From Apium graveolens (Eukaryota > Streptophyta > Magnoliopsida > Apiales > Apiaceae): 64,000 nucleotides of DNA. Positions 23,045 through 35,229 of the stretch are shown here, piece by piece (position 1 is the first letter of the stretch; each line of letters opens with the position of its first letter). The stretch lies in the NCBI RefSeq assembly GCF_009905375.1, contig NW_027417596.1, positions 62,001 to 126,000 on the forward strand, in the 5' to 3' direction. Position numbers and translations under genes: made by a program. A model generated the notes under the pieces. The model made no database searches. It had not been told where the DNA came from and saw only the letters and a program-made list of their open reading frames with translations.

Positions 23045-24217
23045 CTACTCGGAGAGATCATCATTATTACCCTCAGAGGGTGGAGTATCAGGAGGCGGAT
23101 ACGCAGAGTCCTCACCAAAAACGGGCCACTGGATGTCAGCTCCAAGGCCTCTAAAAGCAGTCCCGAGCGCAAAAGTGAGCTCCTGAGAAAACCTGCTCTG
23201 TGTCTCGTACATAGCATCCATCCTCCTCGACAGCCTCCTATACGGGGCATCAGCCATCCCAGCACCCTCCTGAGCTCTAGAAGAACCTGCCTCATCACTC
23301 CCTGGTCTCGCCATGGTAGCACCACGTGCTGGACGCCCTCCTAGAAGACGATAACCCAGCCCATGCTCCTCGGGCTCCCCACCAGTCCACTCCTCCATCG
23401 CATTCAGAGTCCCAGAATCAATAGGAGCGGGCGACAGCTGCAACTGCTCGTGAGACGACCACTGAACTCCCACTGCTCGGCAAAGCTTTGTAACCGTGGA
23501 TGCATAAGGGATGTTCATGTGCTTAGCTCCCCTCAAAAACTTTAGAATTCCTTGGTAGATGAACTCACCAAGGTCCACATAGTACTCCTCATTCAAAATA
23601 CCCCATAACAACTGTGCTCGCTCAACTGTAACCTCATGTGCATGTGAAGTAGGCAGAATATTAGCGCAAATAAAGGTATTCTATGTACGGGCATACCTAT
23701 TCATCACAATCGCCGAAAAATGGTGATACTCGTTAGTTCCAGTCTTGAAAGTCCAAACCATGCCCGGCCTACAGAGAGTAGCACAAATAAAATCCAAGTC
23801 AAAATCTTCAGCAGTCTTCTCGTTCCAATTCTCCTCCGTGGGCTTCCTCTGTCGCTGCCCAATCACACGGCAAATCGCCTCAGGGTGATAATCCACCATC
23901 ATCCCCCGCACAACAGAAAACCCATTCTTTTCAGCCTTCGCATTCGCATAGAACTCACGAACAACGCTCATCGAAACTGCCTCTGGTGACTCACAAAAAG
24001 TAATCCAACCCTTCTCAGCAATCATTGGCAACAACTCACCATCCCTCCCCGATGGTAAGAATCCCCTCTTCTTCAAAATTGGCTTACCCAGAAGCCTAGT
24101 ATACTCCTCCTCAGCAGCCCTATCAAACAAACGAGGCCTCGCAGCAGTACCCCTCAAAGAATCAACAGTAGGAACAATGTTGCTGCTATCAATAGTCCTG
24201 GATCTCTTGGGTGCCAT
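23045..24217 (-). pseudogene. Athila ORF3, putative plant transposon protein domain, one in-frame stop
   Basis: The frame starts with ATG at 24217 (context TTTCGATGGC) and runs to 23045, about 390 codons, broken only by a TAG at 23681-23683 in the middle; both halves are in the same frame. The N-terminal half has a basic start, then V-R-E-F-Y-A-N-A (about residue 87) and V-V-R-G-M-M-V-D-Y-H-P-E-A, the signature of the domain annotated as putative plant transposon protein. The C-terminal half is Gly/Pro/Arg-rich with a probable helix. Athila elements are known for such a post-pol ORF, sometimes called env-like, but no signal peptide or membrane segment is visible. A TATA box and palindrome array lie upstream, suggesting its own transcript. 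Confidence 0.75.
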
Positions 24218-24314
24218 CGAAACTAAGAAAAAGTGTTTAAGATTTGTGTTTTTGAATATGGGAGAGAGTTTATGGTTTGAAAGTGTATGGGGGGAGTATA
24301 TGGAATAGTTGTAT

Positions 24315-24325
24315 GTATATATAGG
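24315..24325 (-). promoter_or_regulatory. TATA box upstream of Athila ORF3
   Basis: The minus strand reads CCTATATATAC about 100 bases before the ORF3 ATG, compared with CCTATATAAGT in the LTR promoter. The stretch between it and the ATG is C/A/T-rich, as in plant 5' leaders. Function is inferred from position and similarity. Confidence 0.55.
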
Positions 24326-24483
24326 GTGGAGATTAGGGTAAAATTTGATTAGGAGTGGGTTTGAGGGTTAAAAACGTGGGTAATGGGAAGATAATTCGTG
24401 GGTAGTGGGGCTGTGTTTTGATTTTTGATTTTTCTGATTTTTTTGGATTTTTATAAGGCTTAAAAATAATTCTGCTAGTCGGG

Positions 24484-24560
24484 CCTGAGCGGGCCCTCAG
24501 CTTGCTGAGCGGGCCCTCAGCTTGCTGAGTGGTCGCTCAGCAGAGCTGAGCGGGCGCTCA
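24484..24560. repeat. Internal copy of the TGAGCG palindrome array
   Basis: Four units of the form CTGAGCGGGCNCTCAG at about 20-bp spacing are almost the same as the LTR array at 21503-21582. They lie between the end of pol and ORF3, about 160 bases upstream of the internal TATA box. Confidence 0.9.
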
Positions 24561-24719
24561 GGGGATTTCAGGAAAAATAATTTTCTTGCCCTGTTTTTCT
24601 GATTTTTTTGTGGTTTTGGATAGGTTACTAACTTCTAAGGGTTCCTGTAACAACAAATCATGGGTTGCCTCCCAAGAAGCGCTTCTTTTTCGTCATTAGC
24701 TTGAAGTAGCGTACCTTAA

Positions 24720-27420
24720 TCAAGTTGACAATAAAAGGGCACTAACCACTTCCCGGTTTGCCGTGTCCCCATAGTAATGCTTCAAACGCTGACCATTAAC
24801 CTTGAATGCTTGGTCCAGATCATTCTCAAAAATCTCCACCGCTCCATGTGGAAACACAGTTTTGACAATAAAAGGTCCAGACCACCTTGATTTCAACTTT
24901 CCAGGAAAAAGTCGGAGACGAGAGTTGAATAAAAGAACTTGCTGCCCCGGCACAAATGACTTAGGATATAGCTTCCTATCGTGCCACCTTTTCACTTTTT
25001 CCTTGTACATTTTGTTGTTCTCGTACGCTTGGAGTCGAAATTCATCAAGTTCATTTAGCTGAAGCATTCGCTTCTTTCCAGCTGCATCTAGATCCAGGTT
25101 CAACTTCTTCAACACCCAATAGGCCTTATGCTCAAGCTCCGCAGGTAAATGACATCCCTTACCATACACAAGTTGAAATAGGGACATCCCAAGTGGAGTC
25201 TTGTATGCTGTTCTGTAAGCCCAAACAACTTCATCGAGCTTTAAGGACCAATCCTTCCTTGACGGACAAACAAAATTCTCTAAAATGCGTTTGATCTCTC
25301 TATTAGACACTTCCGCTTGACCATTCGTTTGCGGATGATAGGCAGTAGCAACACGATGATTCACATTGTAGCGCTGTATCATAGAAGTGAACTTACGGTT
25401 GCAGAAATGCGACCCTTCATCACTTATGATTACTCGTGGCATTCTAAACCTTGTGAAAATCTGCTTATGAAGAAAATTCAACACTACCTTTGCATCATTC
25501 GTCGGTAGAGCTTTGACTTCTACCCATTTTGAGACATAATCGACTGCCAGGAAGATGTACTGATTATTGCAGGACGAGACAAATGGCCCCATGAAATCGA
25601 TTCCCCAAACATCAAAGACCTCGACTTCAAGCATCACATTTAACGGCATCTCATACTTCCTCGTGAGATTCCCCACTCTTTGGCAATGATCACACCTTCA
25701 AATGAACTGATGAGCATCCTTAAACAAAGTAGGCCAGAAAAAACCTGCTTGCAGAATACGAGCTGCCATCTTCTCACCACCATAATGTCTACCATAAACT
25801 GTAGAGTGGCAGTCTCGTAATATCCCCTCCGTCTTACAGAATGGGATACATCTTCTGATGATCTGGTCAGCTCCCTGTCTAAACAAATACGGTTCATCCC
25901 ATATATACCACTTCACCTCATGCAGAAACTTCTTCTTTTGAGCTGTATTCATATTAGGAGGCATTATATTGCTGACAAGATAATTCACAATATCTGCGAC
26001 CCATGGCTCTTCCTCCTGAACTGCGAACAACTGCTCATCCGGAAAAGATTTGTTGATCAATGTCTTATCATATGAAGTAGACTCGGGATTCTCCAATCTA
26101 GAGAGATGGTCAGCTACTTGATTCTCGGTACCTTTTCGATCCTTGATCTCTAACTCAAATTCCTGTAGCAAGAGCACCCAACGAATGAGTCTAGGCTTCG
26201 AATCCTTCTTGGAAACCAAATAGTGGATGGCCGCATGATCAGTGAACACTGTCACCTTTGTCCCAAGCAAATAAGATCGAAATTTTTCGAAACCAAAGAC
26301 TATAGCCAAGAGATCCTTCTCAGTAGTGGTGTAGTTCATTTGAGCTCCATTTAATGTCTTACTAGCATAGTAGACCACATGAAAGAGATTATTCTTGTGC
26401 TGCCCAAGAACTGCGCCCACCCCATAATCACTCGCATCACACATCATCTCAAAAGGCTCTGTCCAATCAGGTGCCGTAATAACTGGTGCAGTTATCAAAC
26501 TCTTCTTGAGAGTCTCGAATGCCGTCAAGCATTCATCATCAAATTTGAAAGGCACATCCTTCTCGAGCAAGTTGCACAACGGCTTAGATATCTTCGAAAA
26601 GTCCTTGATGAAATGCTGATAAAAACCCGCATGACCAAGAAAACTACGGATTCCTTTCATAGAAATAGGTGGTAGAATATTTTCAATGACTCCCAACTTG
26701 GCTTTGTCCACCTCAAGACCCTTGCTAGAGACCTTAGGCCCAAGAATAATGCCTTCACACACCATAAAGTGACATTTTTCCCAATTGAGCACTAATTTAG
26801 TTTCCACACACCTTTTGAGCACCGTACGAAGGTTATTCAAACATTCATCATACGAATGTCCAAAGACGGAGAAGTCGTCCATGAACACCTCGACATTATT
26901 TCCAATCATATCAGAGAATATAGCCATCATACATCTCCGAAAAGTGGCCGGTGCGCCACATAAGCCAAACGAAACTCTGCGAAAAGCAAACATGCCAAAT
27001 GGACAAGTGAAGGTAGTCTTTTCTTGATCCTCTGGTGCAATACATATCTGATTATACCCCGAATAACCATCCAGAAGACAATAATACTCATGACCGGCCA
27101 AACTGTCAAGCATCTGATCAATAAATAGAAGAGGGAAGTGATCCTTCCTTGTGGCCTTGTTCAACTTTCTGTAGTCCATGCATACCCTCCATTCTGTGAC
27201 TGTTCGAGTGGGGATGAGCTCGTTTTTCTCATTTGCTACCACAATAATACCTCCTTTCTTAGGTACACATTGCACGGGGCTCACCCAAGAACTGACAGAA
27301 ATAGGATAAATAATTCATGCATCCAACCACTTCAGAATTTCTTTCTTCACCACTTCTTTCATGATAGGATTAAGTCTTCGCTGTTGCTCAACAGTCAGCT
27401 TACTACCTTCCTCTAGCAGA
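24720..27420 (-). pseudogene. Athila pol: reverse transcriptase, RNase H, integrase
   Basis: Two long open segments, 27284 to 25698 and 25676 to 24720, share one frame and are separated by a single TGA at 25695-25697. Reverse transcriptase shows L-D-G-Y-S-G-Y-N-Q and the F-M-D-D-F catalytic loop. RNase H shows C-D-A-S-D-Y-G-V-G and T-D-H-A-A-I, ending V-A-D-H-L-S-R-L. Integrase keeps its catalytic triad within G-I-D-F-M-G, S-D-E-G-S-H-F and N-G-Q-A-E. Upstream of 27284 the frame continues to about 27420 with one more stop near 27316. This is the best preserved pol in the window, but the stops would prevent a full polyprotein. Lineage: Athila, from the reverse transcriptase and from ORF3. Confidence 0.85.
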
Positions 27421-27423
27421 ATT

Positions 27424-28718
27424 TTATGCATGTAGTATGAAGGGCTGATCCCTTTTGATGTCTGCTATAGTCAATCCGATAGCCGATTTGAATTCTCTCA
27501 AGATTCTCAAGAGCTTGTCCTCCTCACTTCCTGAAAGATCAGATGCAATAATAATAGGTAAAGTAGATGCATCACCTAAAAAAGCATACCTCAAGTGTTC
27601 AGGCAATGGTTTAAGCTCCAAGGTAGGTGCTTCCTCAATAGATGGTTTGAGCTTTCCTTCAGCATTTTTGAGGTCAGAATTACCAAGAGATTCAAATGGC
27701 ATGTCTAGCTTTAGCCTCCAAGGAGAAGCATTTAGATTTTGTAGTTGTTCATTGCCATCCTCATCCTCACTGTCAAAATCCCCCACTTAGGCTTTCTCTA
27801 ATGCATCAGACATTAGCATATGATCAAGTTCTGAAGTAACCGCAGAATCAATCAAATCCACCTATAAGCACTCCTCGTCTTCTGTAGGGAATTTCATCGC
27901 TTTGAATACATTGAATGTCACATCCTGATCCTGCACCCTCATAGTAAGTTCTCCTTTTTGCACATCTATCAAGGTACGGCCTGTAGCCAAGAATGGTCTC
28001 CCCAAGATTATGGGAATCTTCTTATCTTCCTCGAAATCCAGAATAACAAAGTCAGCAGGAAAGAAGAGCTTATCCACTTTTACTAGCACATCCTCCACTA
28101 TGCCTCGTGGGTATGTAATAGGACGATCAGCCAATTATAGAGACATGTAGGTGGGCTTTGGATCAGGAAAATTCAACTTTTTGAAGATCGACAACGGCAT
28201 CAGATTGATGTTTGTTCCCAAATCACACAGGCACTTGTCAAAAGACAACTTGCCAATGGTGCAAAAAATGGTGAAGCTACCTGGATCTTTAAGCTTTGGA
28301 GGTAACTTTTGTTGCAGCACATCACTGCATTCTTCCATTAGAGAAATGGTCTCAAGGTCATCTAGTTTCACCTTCCTTGAAAGAATACTCTTCATAAATT
28401 TTGCATAACTAGGCATTTGCTCCAGAGCCTCAGCGAAAGGTATGTTGATGTGAAGTTTCTTGAACACCTCCAGAAACCTACCGAACTGCTTATCCAGCTT
28501 TTGTTGTTGCAATCTCTTAGGGAAAGGTGGTGGAGGATAGAGCTGTTTCTCCCCTGTATTACCCTCAGACAGAGTGTGTTCAACAGTATTCTTCCTTGGT
28601 TCCGCCGCTTTCTCCCTTTGCTTACCTTCTTCATCACCAACTTTTCAGCATCAGCAACTTTTCCAGACCTTAAGGTAATAGCCTTGACTTGCTCTTTAGC
28701 TTCCTCCCTGCCTGGCAC
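27424..28718 (-). pseudogene. Athila protease region
   Basis: Segments 28718-28392, 28512-28135, 28134-27862 and 27786-27424 cover the gag end, protease and linker to reverse transcriptase. The protease active-site motif reads C-D-L-G-T-N-I-N-L-M-P-L-S with the aspartate retained, and the flap-side I-L-G-R-P-F-L-A-T-G is present. A frameshift lies near 28500, a stop separates 28135 from 28134, and another shift lies near 27450. A retroviral-type aspartic protease would cleave the polyprotein; this copy could not be made intact. Confidence 0.75.
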
Positions 28719-28820
28719 TTCAGTATCACTGGGAAGTGTGCCTAGTTAATGATTGAGCACTGCATTGGCTATTTGACCGATTTGATTTTCCAAGGTCTTG
28801 ATAGAAACATCCTGACTTTT

Positions 28821-30065
28821 TCACAACAGCTTGAGTTCCTCGAAATCAGCACTGGAAGGTGGAGCTGCACCTCCTTGTTGAGGATATGATTGCCTTTGAG
28901 CATAATGTTGTGGTTGCTGAAATCCAGGTGGATTAAACTGTTTACTTACGCCTTGCTGATATGGTTGCTGAATAGCATTCTGATTATTACTCCAGCTGAA
29001 ATTTGGATGATTTCTATTGTTAGGATGATAAGTTGTTGGCACAGGCTGCTACGGTCACTGATAATTATTCACATACTGAACAGATTCATTAACAAGAGAA
29101 CATTGATCCGTAGCATGAGAACCTGCACAAAGCTCACAGACCATAGCTTCTGGATTGACCCCATAGGTGGCTAAAGAATCGACCTTCATAGACAACGCTT
29201 GGAGCTGCGCTGCAATAGCTGTAGCTGCATCAACTTCCAGAATACCTGCTACCTTCCTAGGAATCATCCTTTGAGTTGGGTTTTGATGCTCATTTGCAGC
29301 CATAGTCTCAATCAGATTATAAGCCTCAGTATAGCTTTTGGCCCACAAGGCGCCTCCAGCTGCTGCATTGAGCATGGGCCGAGATTGGGCCCCCAAACCA
29401 TTATAGAAACCAGTGATCACCATCCAATCAGGCATAACATGATGTGAAAACTTTCTCAACATCTCCTTGTAGCACTCCCAAGCTTCACACATAGATTCTG
29501 TAGGTTGCTGCGCAAACTGAGTAAGAGCACTCCTCATAGCCGCAGTTTTCGCCATGGGATAGAACTTTACCAGAAACTATTGTGCAAGATCTTGCCAAGT
29601 AGTGATGGACCCAGCTGGTTCAGAATGTAACCAGTTCTTAGCTTTATCCCTCAGTGAGAATAGAAAAAGCCTCAGCTTGATAGCCTCATCAGTCACACCA
29701 TTATATTTGAAAGTACTACAGATCTCAACAAAATTCCTTATGTGTATGTTGGGGTCTTCAGTCGCAGCACCTCCGAAAGAAACGGAATTCTGCACCATCT
29801 GAATAGTGTCCAGCTTGATTTCAAAGTTATTGGCCTCAATAGCCGGGTGCATGATGCTAGACTGAATGTCATCAATTTTAGGGCGAGAAAAGTCCATAAG
29901 AGCTGGATCTGCCGGAACTATACGATCACCCATGATTAGTGGCTCTTTCTGCTCACTTTTTGAATCTGAATCTTCAAAATCTATCTTATCCGGAATATCA
30001 AGAACTTCGTCTGTCTCCTCAGCCGTATCTAAAGTCCTCTTGCGAGTACGAGAACGTGTTTGCAT
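28821..30065 (-). pseudogene. Athila gag
   Basis: Starting with ATG at 30065 (M-Q-T-R-S-R-T-R-K-R), 138 bases after the LTR end, the frame covers 30065-29577, 29555-29055 and 29042-28821, all in one frame with in-frame stops between them. The capsid part contains N-F-V-E-I-C-S-T-F-K-Y-N-G-V, and the nucleocapsid zinc knuckle reads C-E-L-C-A-G-S-H-A-T-D-Q-C. The C-terminus is Gln/Pro-rich. Gag packages the RNA and forms the particle. The stops are single-base changes, which fits a fairly young but inactive copy. Confidence 0.8.
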
Positions 30066-30175
30066 AAATGCTCGCTAAAGTACCTGAAATACAACCGAAA
30101 ACAATAAGTAACAGGTCTTAATCAATGAGTCCTAATGACCACTGATGGTAAGTACATAAACTAAACAAATACGCC

Positions 30176-30200
30176 GAGTCCCCGGCAGCGGCGCCAAAAA
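30176..30200 (-). other. Primer-binding site, GGCGCCGCTGCCGGGGA type
   Basis: On the minus strand the LTR end CCTAACA is followed by AGTTTTTGGCGCCGCTGCCG. This TGGCGCCGNTGCCGGGGA site is characteristic of Athila-type elements and is usually matched to tRNA-Asp. Confidence 0.8.
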
Positions 30201-30202
30201 CT

Positions 30203-31651
30203 TGTTAGGGCGGAAACACGCGCTAATAATACACGCAAGTATACGCGTTCGCAAGTAATATAGAATACTTTCTAGTTCGTTCCCACAGAGACTCAGACTA
30301 ATTATGTTCAATTAACACACACTCACCAATGTATAATTACTTCTCAATGTTAAGACAATAACACTTAGATTTTATTAACTAATTATTAACTACAATTAAC
30401 TACGAGAATTAAGCACTTAATTGACACTTGAATTAACAATATTAAAACACACATGAGATCACAACTTCATTTCTACTTCCTTCAATAGTCATTATTATTA
30501 CCCTTAGCATGTAACATTGATGATATTAATCGAACAACACGAAACTGATAAAAGCCAACTTTCATTGTACTAATACCATTCTACAAAGCATCCCCAATTA
30601 AGACAGAAGTTGAATAGGCATCAATTATGTTGAGAACCTATATGTCTACAGAATTTGACAATATAACGATTTAAGCACAAAAATTATTCCTTATGATTAC
30701 ACAGGGCAAGTAAAACGGTTAGAGTTACCCACTAATCATGCATACACATACATGAACCTATGCTAGCCTGGCAAGTTCTAAACCTTAAGATCCACCGTTG
30801 CTTCACAAGAGATTAATACCCTATCTTATATGTTCGCGACGCACATAAGACGAATAAGCATAACCAATACTAGATATCATACAATCATCACACACTAAGG
30901 TATTAAACAACTAATGAAAGAATTCCATAGTAAATCCGTTACGACCCCATGATCACGATTTGCCCATAATAGAACTCATCGTCATCATGGGTTCATATAA
31001 AAACATGATAATAACACACGAGAATAATTATTACTACTTATATTAAACCAGAGTAAGTCACAAGAGTAAATAGGTTCAAAGTAAAGAAACTAGCATCCAA
31101 CGTTGCAACGAAATAAATAATCACAAGAAAATATGCTTCCTCTTCGTTGCGGTGTGCTGAAACGTTCTTCTTCCTTATCTCCTCACTCCTCGATTAATAC
31201 TACGATTCAACACTATGTGAAACGTCTCTGAAAACTACTTATATAGGAGTCCCATAAAACCCAGCTAACTCAGAAGTTGGAAGCTTAATAGAATCAGGAG
31301 TCTAAAATAATTATTTTAAATTTCCATCCCTGAGCGGCCCCATTGCATTCCTGAGCGGGCGCTCAGATTGCTGAGCGGTCACACAGCAGAGCTGAGCGGG
31401 CGCTCAGACCCCTTCTGAAAAATGCTCTGTTTTTGCTCCCGTTCTTTGCTGCATTCTGCTCCCATCTTCCCACTTGCAATGCCAAACACATGCCAAGGCT
31501 TATTCTTGATGAAATCTCTCCAGAAAGGCAAATAATACCCTGAAATGCACAAAAACTAGAAAAACACATCAAATACACAAAATATTTGATTTCAAGACAT
31601 CAATTTAAGCTATTTTAAGACGTTCTATGTGGTATAAAATGCCACTTATCA
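30203..31651 (-). repeat. 5' LTR of the Athila element, 1449 bp
   Basis: It has the same TGTTAGGGCG and CTTATCA ends as the copy at 20379-21822 and the same TATA box and palindrome array, with scattered point differences. On its U3 side it is not bordered by a target duplication but by 83 bases of other Athila interior, showing that the outer boundary lies further right. Confidence 0.9.
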
Positions 31652-31734
31652 CAACTGCAAGGACATATAAGTAGGCTTTGGATCAGGTAAATCCAACTTC
31701 TTGAAGAAAGACAAAGGCATCAGACAACTTCTCG
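31652..31734 (-). other. Small Athila interior remnant between LTR copies
   Basis: Positions about 31667-31731 match the protease region at 28141-28205 of the same element with several differences. The piece is joined on the right directly to the middle of another LTR copy, so it is a deletion scar from a second Athila copy. Confidence 0.75.
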
Positions 31735-32471
31735 TAAAGAATTCCATAGTAAATCCGTTACGACCCCATGATCATTATTAGCCCATGATAGAACTGATCG
31801 TCATCATGGGTTCATATGAAAACATGATAATAACACACGAGAATAATTAAAACTACTTATATTAAACCAGAGTACGTCACAAGAGTAAATAGGTTCAAAG
31901 TAAAGAAAACTAGCATCCAACGTTACAACGAAATAAAGAATCACAAGAAAATATACTTCCTCTTCGTTGCGGTGTGCTAAAACGGTCTTCTTCCTTATCT
32001 CCTCGCTCCTCGATTAATACTACGATTCAAGACTATGTGAAACGTCTCTGAAAGCTACTTATATAGGAGTCCCATAAAACTCATCTAACTTAGAAGTTGG
32101 AAGCTTAACAGAATCAGGAGTCTAAAATAATTATTTTAAATTTCCGTCCCTGAGCGGCTCCTCAGCATTCCTGAGCGGGCGCTCAGCTTCCTGAGAGGTC
32201 ACTCAGCAGAGCTGAGCGGGCGCTCAGACCCCTTCTGGAAAATGCTCTGTTTTTGCTCCCGTTCTTTGATGCATTCTGCTCCTATCTTCCCACTTGCAAT
32301 GCCAAACACATGCCAAGGCTTATTCTTGATGAAATCTCTCCAGATATGCAAATAATACCCTGAAATGCACAAACACTAGAAAAATGCATCAAATACACAA
32401 AATACTTGATTTCAAGACATCAGTTTAAGCTATTATAAGACATTCTAAGTGGTATAAAATGCCACTTATTA
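31735..32471 (-). repeat. Partial third Athila LTR
   Basis: From about 31735 the sequence matches the LTR from its middle (compare 21097 onwards) to the U3 end. It contains TATA box and palindrome array and ends CTTATTA at 32471, one base different from CTTATCA. It is followed by GGGTT, the match to the left target duplication. Confidence 0.85.
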
Positions 32472-32476
32472 GGGTT

Positions 32477-34159
32477 GCCCATCCGCACCGGTCTGGACGT
32501 AGTCTTGAGGAGCGCCGATAGGCGGAGTCCGTACCAGAGAATGAACAATGAGGCTTTGCGTCTTTAAAGGATCGCTTAGGGATCCGCTTAGGAGACGATG
32601 ATCTGAGAATGTTGTTACTTGAATGGCAAAAGGAAGCTGATCGTGGAGATGTGACGCCCCATGATACAACGCATGTGCCCGTGAATTCCCATGGGAATCA
32701 GGAGCGACACCGCAATCATGAGAGAGCTCCTCCCCGCAGATCGCTGGACCGGTATGGTCGAGGATATGGAAGCGACCGTTGGAGAAGACCCCAATGGAGG
32801 GAAAGAGATGGAGGTCGGGGTAGGTACTTAGATGGGTATCGCCATGATAACTATCGTGGCCGCACTGATGCCCGCTGGTATAATCGAAGAAACAACGATA
32901 ACTATGCTGAGTATAATGATCATATGGATGTGGAAAATTATGATCGCAAGATAGCTCGAGGCCACGGTCGAGGTCAAGGAGAAAATCTGGGGGGAGATCA
33001 AGGTCGAAACCCCGAAGTGATCGTGATACCGGAAGATGCCCAAAACACCAACCAGCAACAAGCCCCTCCAGGTGGGAACCAGGAAGAGGTACCTCCACCG
33101 CAGCCCCAAGGTCCGCAGCCTCACATGCAAACTATCCCAGGTGTGGGGACTTTCAATGTAGGCGATCTGAAAAGGCTACTTAACCATCTGGAAGGCAGAG
33201 TGATGGCCACGGCCGAAATTCCTTCCCCGTTCTCGGTGGCTATAAGAGAGGCGCAGTTATCAGCCGGGTACCGCAACACTACCAGCGATCTCCGTTTCCA
33301 CGGAAGTTCAGACCTTGTGGAATTCCTGGGCCGATTCAATATAGAGATGGACATATATCAAGTCCAGGACATTGCTCGATGTCGGCTCTTGGTGGCGAAT
33401 TTTAGAGAAAGCGCCCAACAATGGTTTCAAAAGCTTGGGCCGGGGGTAATCACTTCCTGGGACCAAATAAAGACTCTGTTCTTGACTAAGTTCCAAGCTG
33501 CTGTAAGATATACTCCCTCCGTTACAACTCTCACCAACATCAGGCAAAGGAAGAATGAAAGCTTGACGTCGCACTTTAAGAGGTTCAATGCTGAATCTAC
33601 CAACGTAAGAGGGGCATCAGATGAAGCCTTGAAAAGCTTTTTGATAGTAGGGCTAAGGGTTGGTTCAGATTTATGGAAGCACCTACAGGGAAAAGACCCA
33701 GCCACTTTGGCGGATGTCTTTGCTCTGGCAGAATCGTTTAAAGCCATAGAGCAATCTCTGGCAGAGGTACAACCGACAGCGCAGGTAAGTCAAAGAAACA
33801 AAGCAAGGAAGAGAGACAGATCTCCAAGCCCAAGGTATAGAAGGAGTATCCGAAGCCCAAACCGAGTAAATGCCACAACCACGAGGAGGGAATGAAGTCC
33901 TCCCTCAAGCTATGACTACAGAACAAGCCGGTATACACCTTTGGCCACGTCTATTGAGCATATCTTTGAGGTGAACAAAAATAGAGGGCTGTTTAAAAAA
34001 CCTGAGGCTCTATCATCCTGGCAAAGCAAAGACAAGAAAAAGTATTGCGAATACCATGAGTCGTCCGGACATAACACACATGAGTGTCGAGAATTAAAAG
34101 ATGAGATCGAAGCACTTATCAAGGAAGGATATCTTGGCGAATGGGTGTTAAGGAAGTAA
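32477..34159 (+). pseudogene. Tat-1 gag, main part with zinc knuckle
   Basis: The gag frame broken at 20378 resumes here. Stops at 32519 and 32549 are followed by an open run to 33893. An in-frame TGA there is followed by more open frame to 34159. The N-terminal region is Arg/Asp/Gly/Tyr-rich. The capsid domain (about 33170-33770) contains L-R-F-H-G-S-S-D-L, W-F-Q-K-L-G-P and F-K-R-F-N-A-E-S-T. The zinc knuckle near 34053 reads C-E-Y-H-E-S-S-G-H-N-T-H-E-C. It is non-functional because of the stops and a frameshift at about 34148. Confidence 0.8.
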
Positions 34160-34295
34160 GGAGGCATAAGGATATCACTGACAGAGTAAAGGAAGAAGGA
34201 GGGAGAGCCCCACGAGGGTCGAACAATGAAACTTTGGAAGAATATAAATTCATCAGGGACGGCAGTATCCGAACGATCTAGGGGGAGATCCCGGG

Positions 34296-35229
34296 ATGGT
34301 ATACAGTAATAGGGCCTTGGAAAGTTATGCTAGGGAAGCTCGGTTCAGACCTCTCACAGACATTCATAGGGTGGAGACTCGACCACCTAAGGTGTTCAAG
34401 GGTGAATCCATGGATGTCACCTTCAGAGAAGCAGATGCCCGGTGGGTACATCACCCCCATAATGACGCACTGGTCATCTCCATCCAGATCGGAACCAAAA
34501 CTATCCATAGGGCCTTCGTAGATAATGGAAGCTCGGCAAACATCCTCTACTACATCACCTTTAAAAAGATGGGGCTACCTGATCGGGATATGTCAGGGGA
34601 AGATTCATGGGTCTATGGTTTCTCTGGCGCGGGAGTTAGAGTTATGGGATCCATTCGGTTGCCATGTACTTTGGGGGAAAGTCCGTTGTCCGTGACAAAG
34701 ATGCTCGAGTTCAAGATTATGAATCAAGGGTCATCCCATAACGTGCTGTTAGGACGGCCTTTTCTTCGGGAGATGAGGGTCATTACTTCGATCCACCACC
34801 TTACATCAAGTTTCCAACCCCAAATGGTGTGGGAAGTATAAAGGGCTCTCAGTACGACTCTCGGGAATGCTACAGGCAAGCTATGAGAGGCTTTAGAAAG
34901 GACTCCCATAGCCAAGATGCATCAGACGATGATCGAGAAAGGAGCATCGAACAACCAATGGAGGAAATCCGAGTCCATTACTATGTTGAGCATGGAGACG
35001 AGCGCCCCTCTGAACTACCTCCAACAATGTTATTCTTAGAAGACACAATCAGAATTGAAATGTTGGAAGAAGAGGAACCCCCAAATATCGTAATCCAAGC
35101 AGATTTCAACAGGGAACGACTCGAAGGAAGATTTGACGTCTTGCAAAGACTCGGACATGATGTGCATAAGGTAGATGTCCCTCTCCCTAAGGGCACGCCC
35201 TTATCCTCGGGAAATTTAAAGGAAGTTGA
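34296..35229 (+). pseudogene. Tat-1 aspartic protease and linker, split by a solo LTR
   Basis: The segment 34296-34841 contains F-V-D-N-G-S-S-A-N-I-L, the D-[ST]-G-[SA] active site in the D-N-G form usual for Tat elements, and L-L-G-R-P-F-L. A frameshift near 34835 leads into a second frame (34829 to 35229) with an acidic linker that would lead to reverse transcriptase. The Tekay-like solo LTR interrupts it at 35230, and the frame continues at 39570. Confidence 0.75.

Larger units (their letters stand above)
20379..32471 (-). mobile_element. Athila-lineage composite with three LTR copies, minus strand
   Basis: On the minus strand: a partial LTR (32471-31735), an 83-base piece carrying protease-region sequence, a full 5' LTR (31651-30203), primer-binding site, gag, protease, reverse transcriptase/RNase H/integrase, ORF3, polypurine tract and a full 3' LTR (21822-20379). 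GGGTT stands at 20374-20378 and again at 32472-32476, so the outer ends form one insertion into Tat-1 gag. The extra partial LTR most likely came from recombination with another copy. Gag-pol keeps its catalytic motifs but has several in-frame stops. Confidence 0.9.

Noticed and set aside
23045..24217. Calling Athila ORF3 an envelope gene
   Set aside because: There is no signal peptide, membrane segment or glycoprotein-like pattern; the visible motif belongs to a plant transposon-associated domain.
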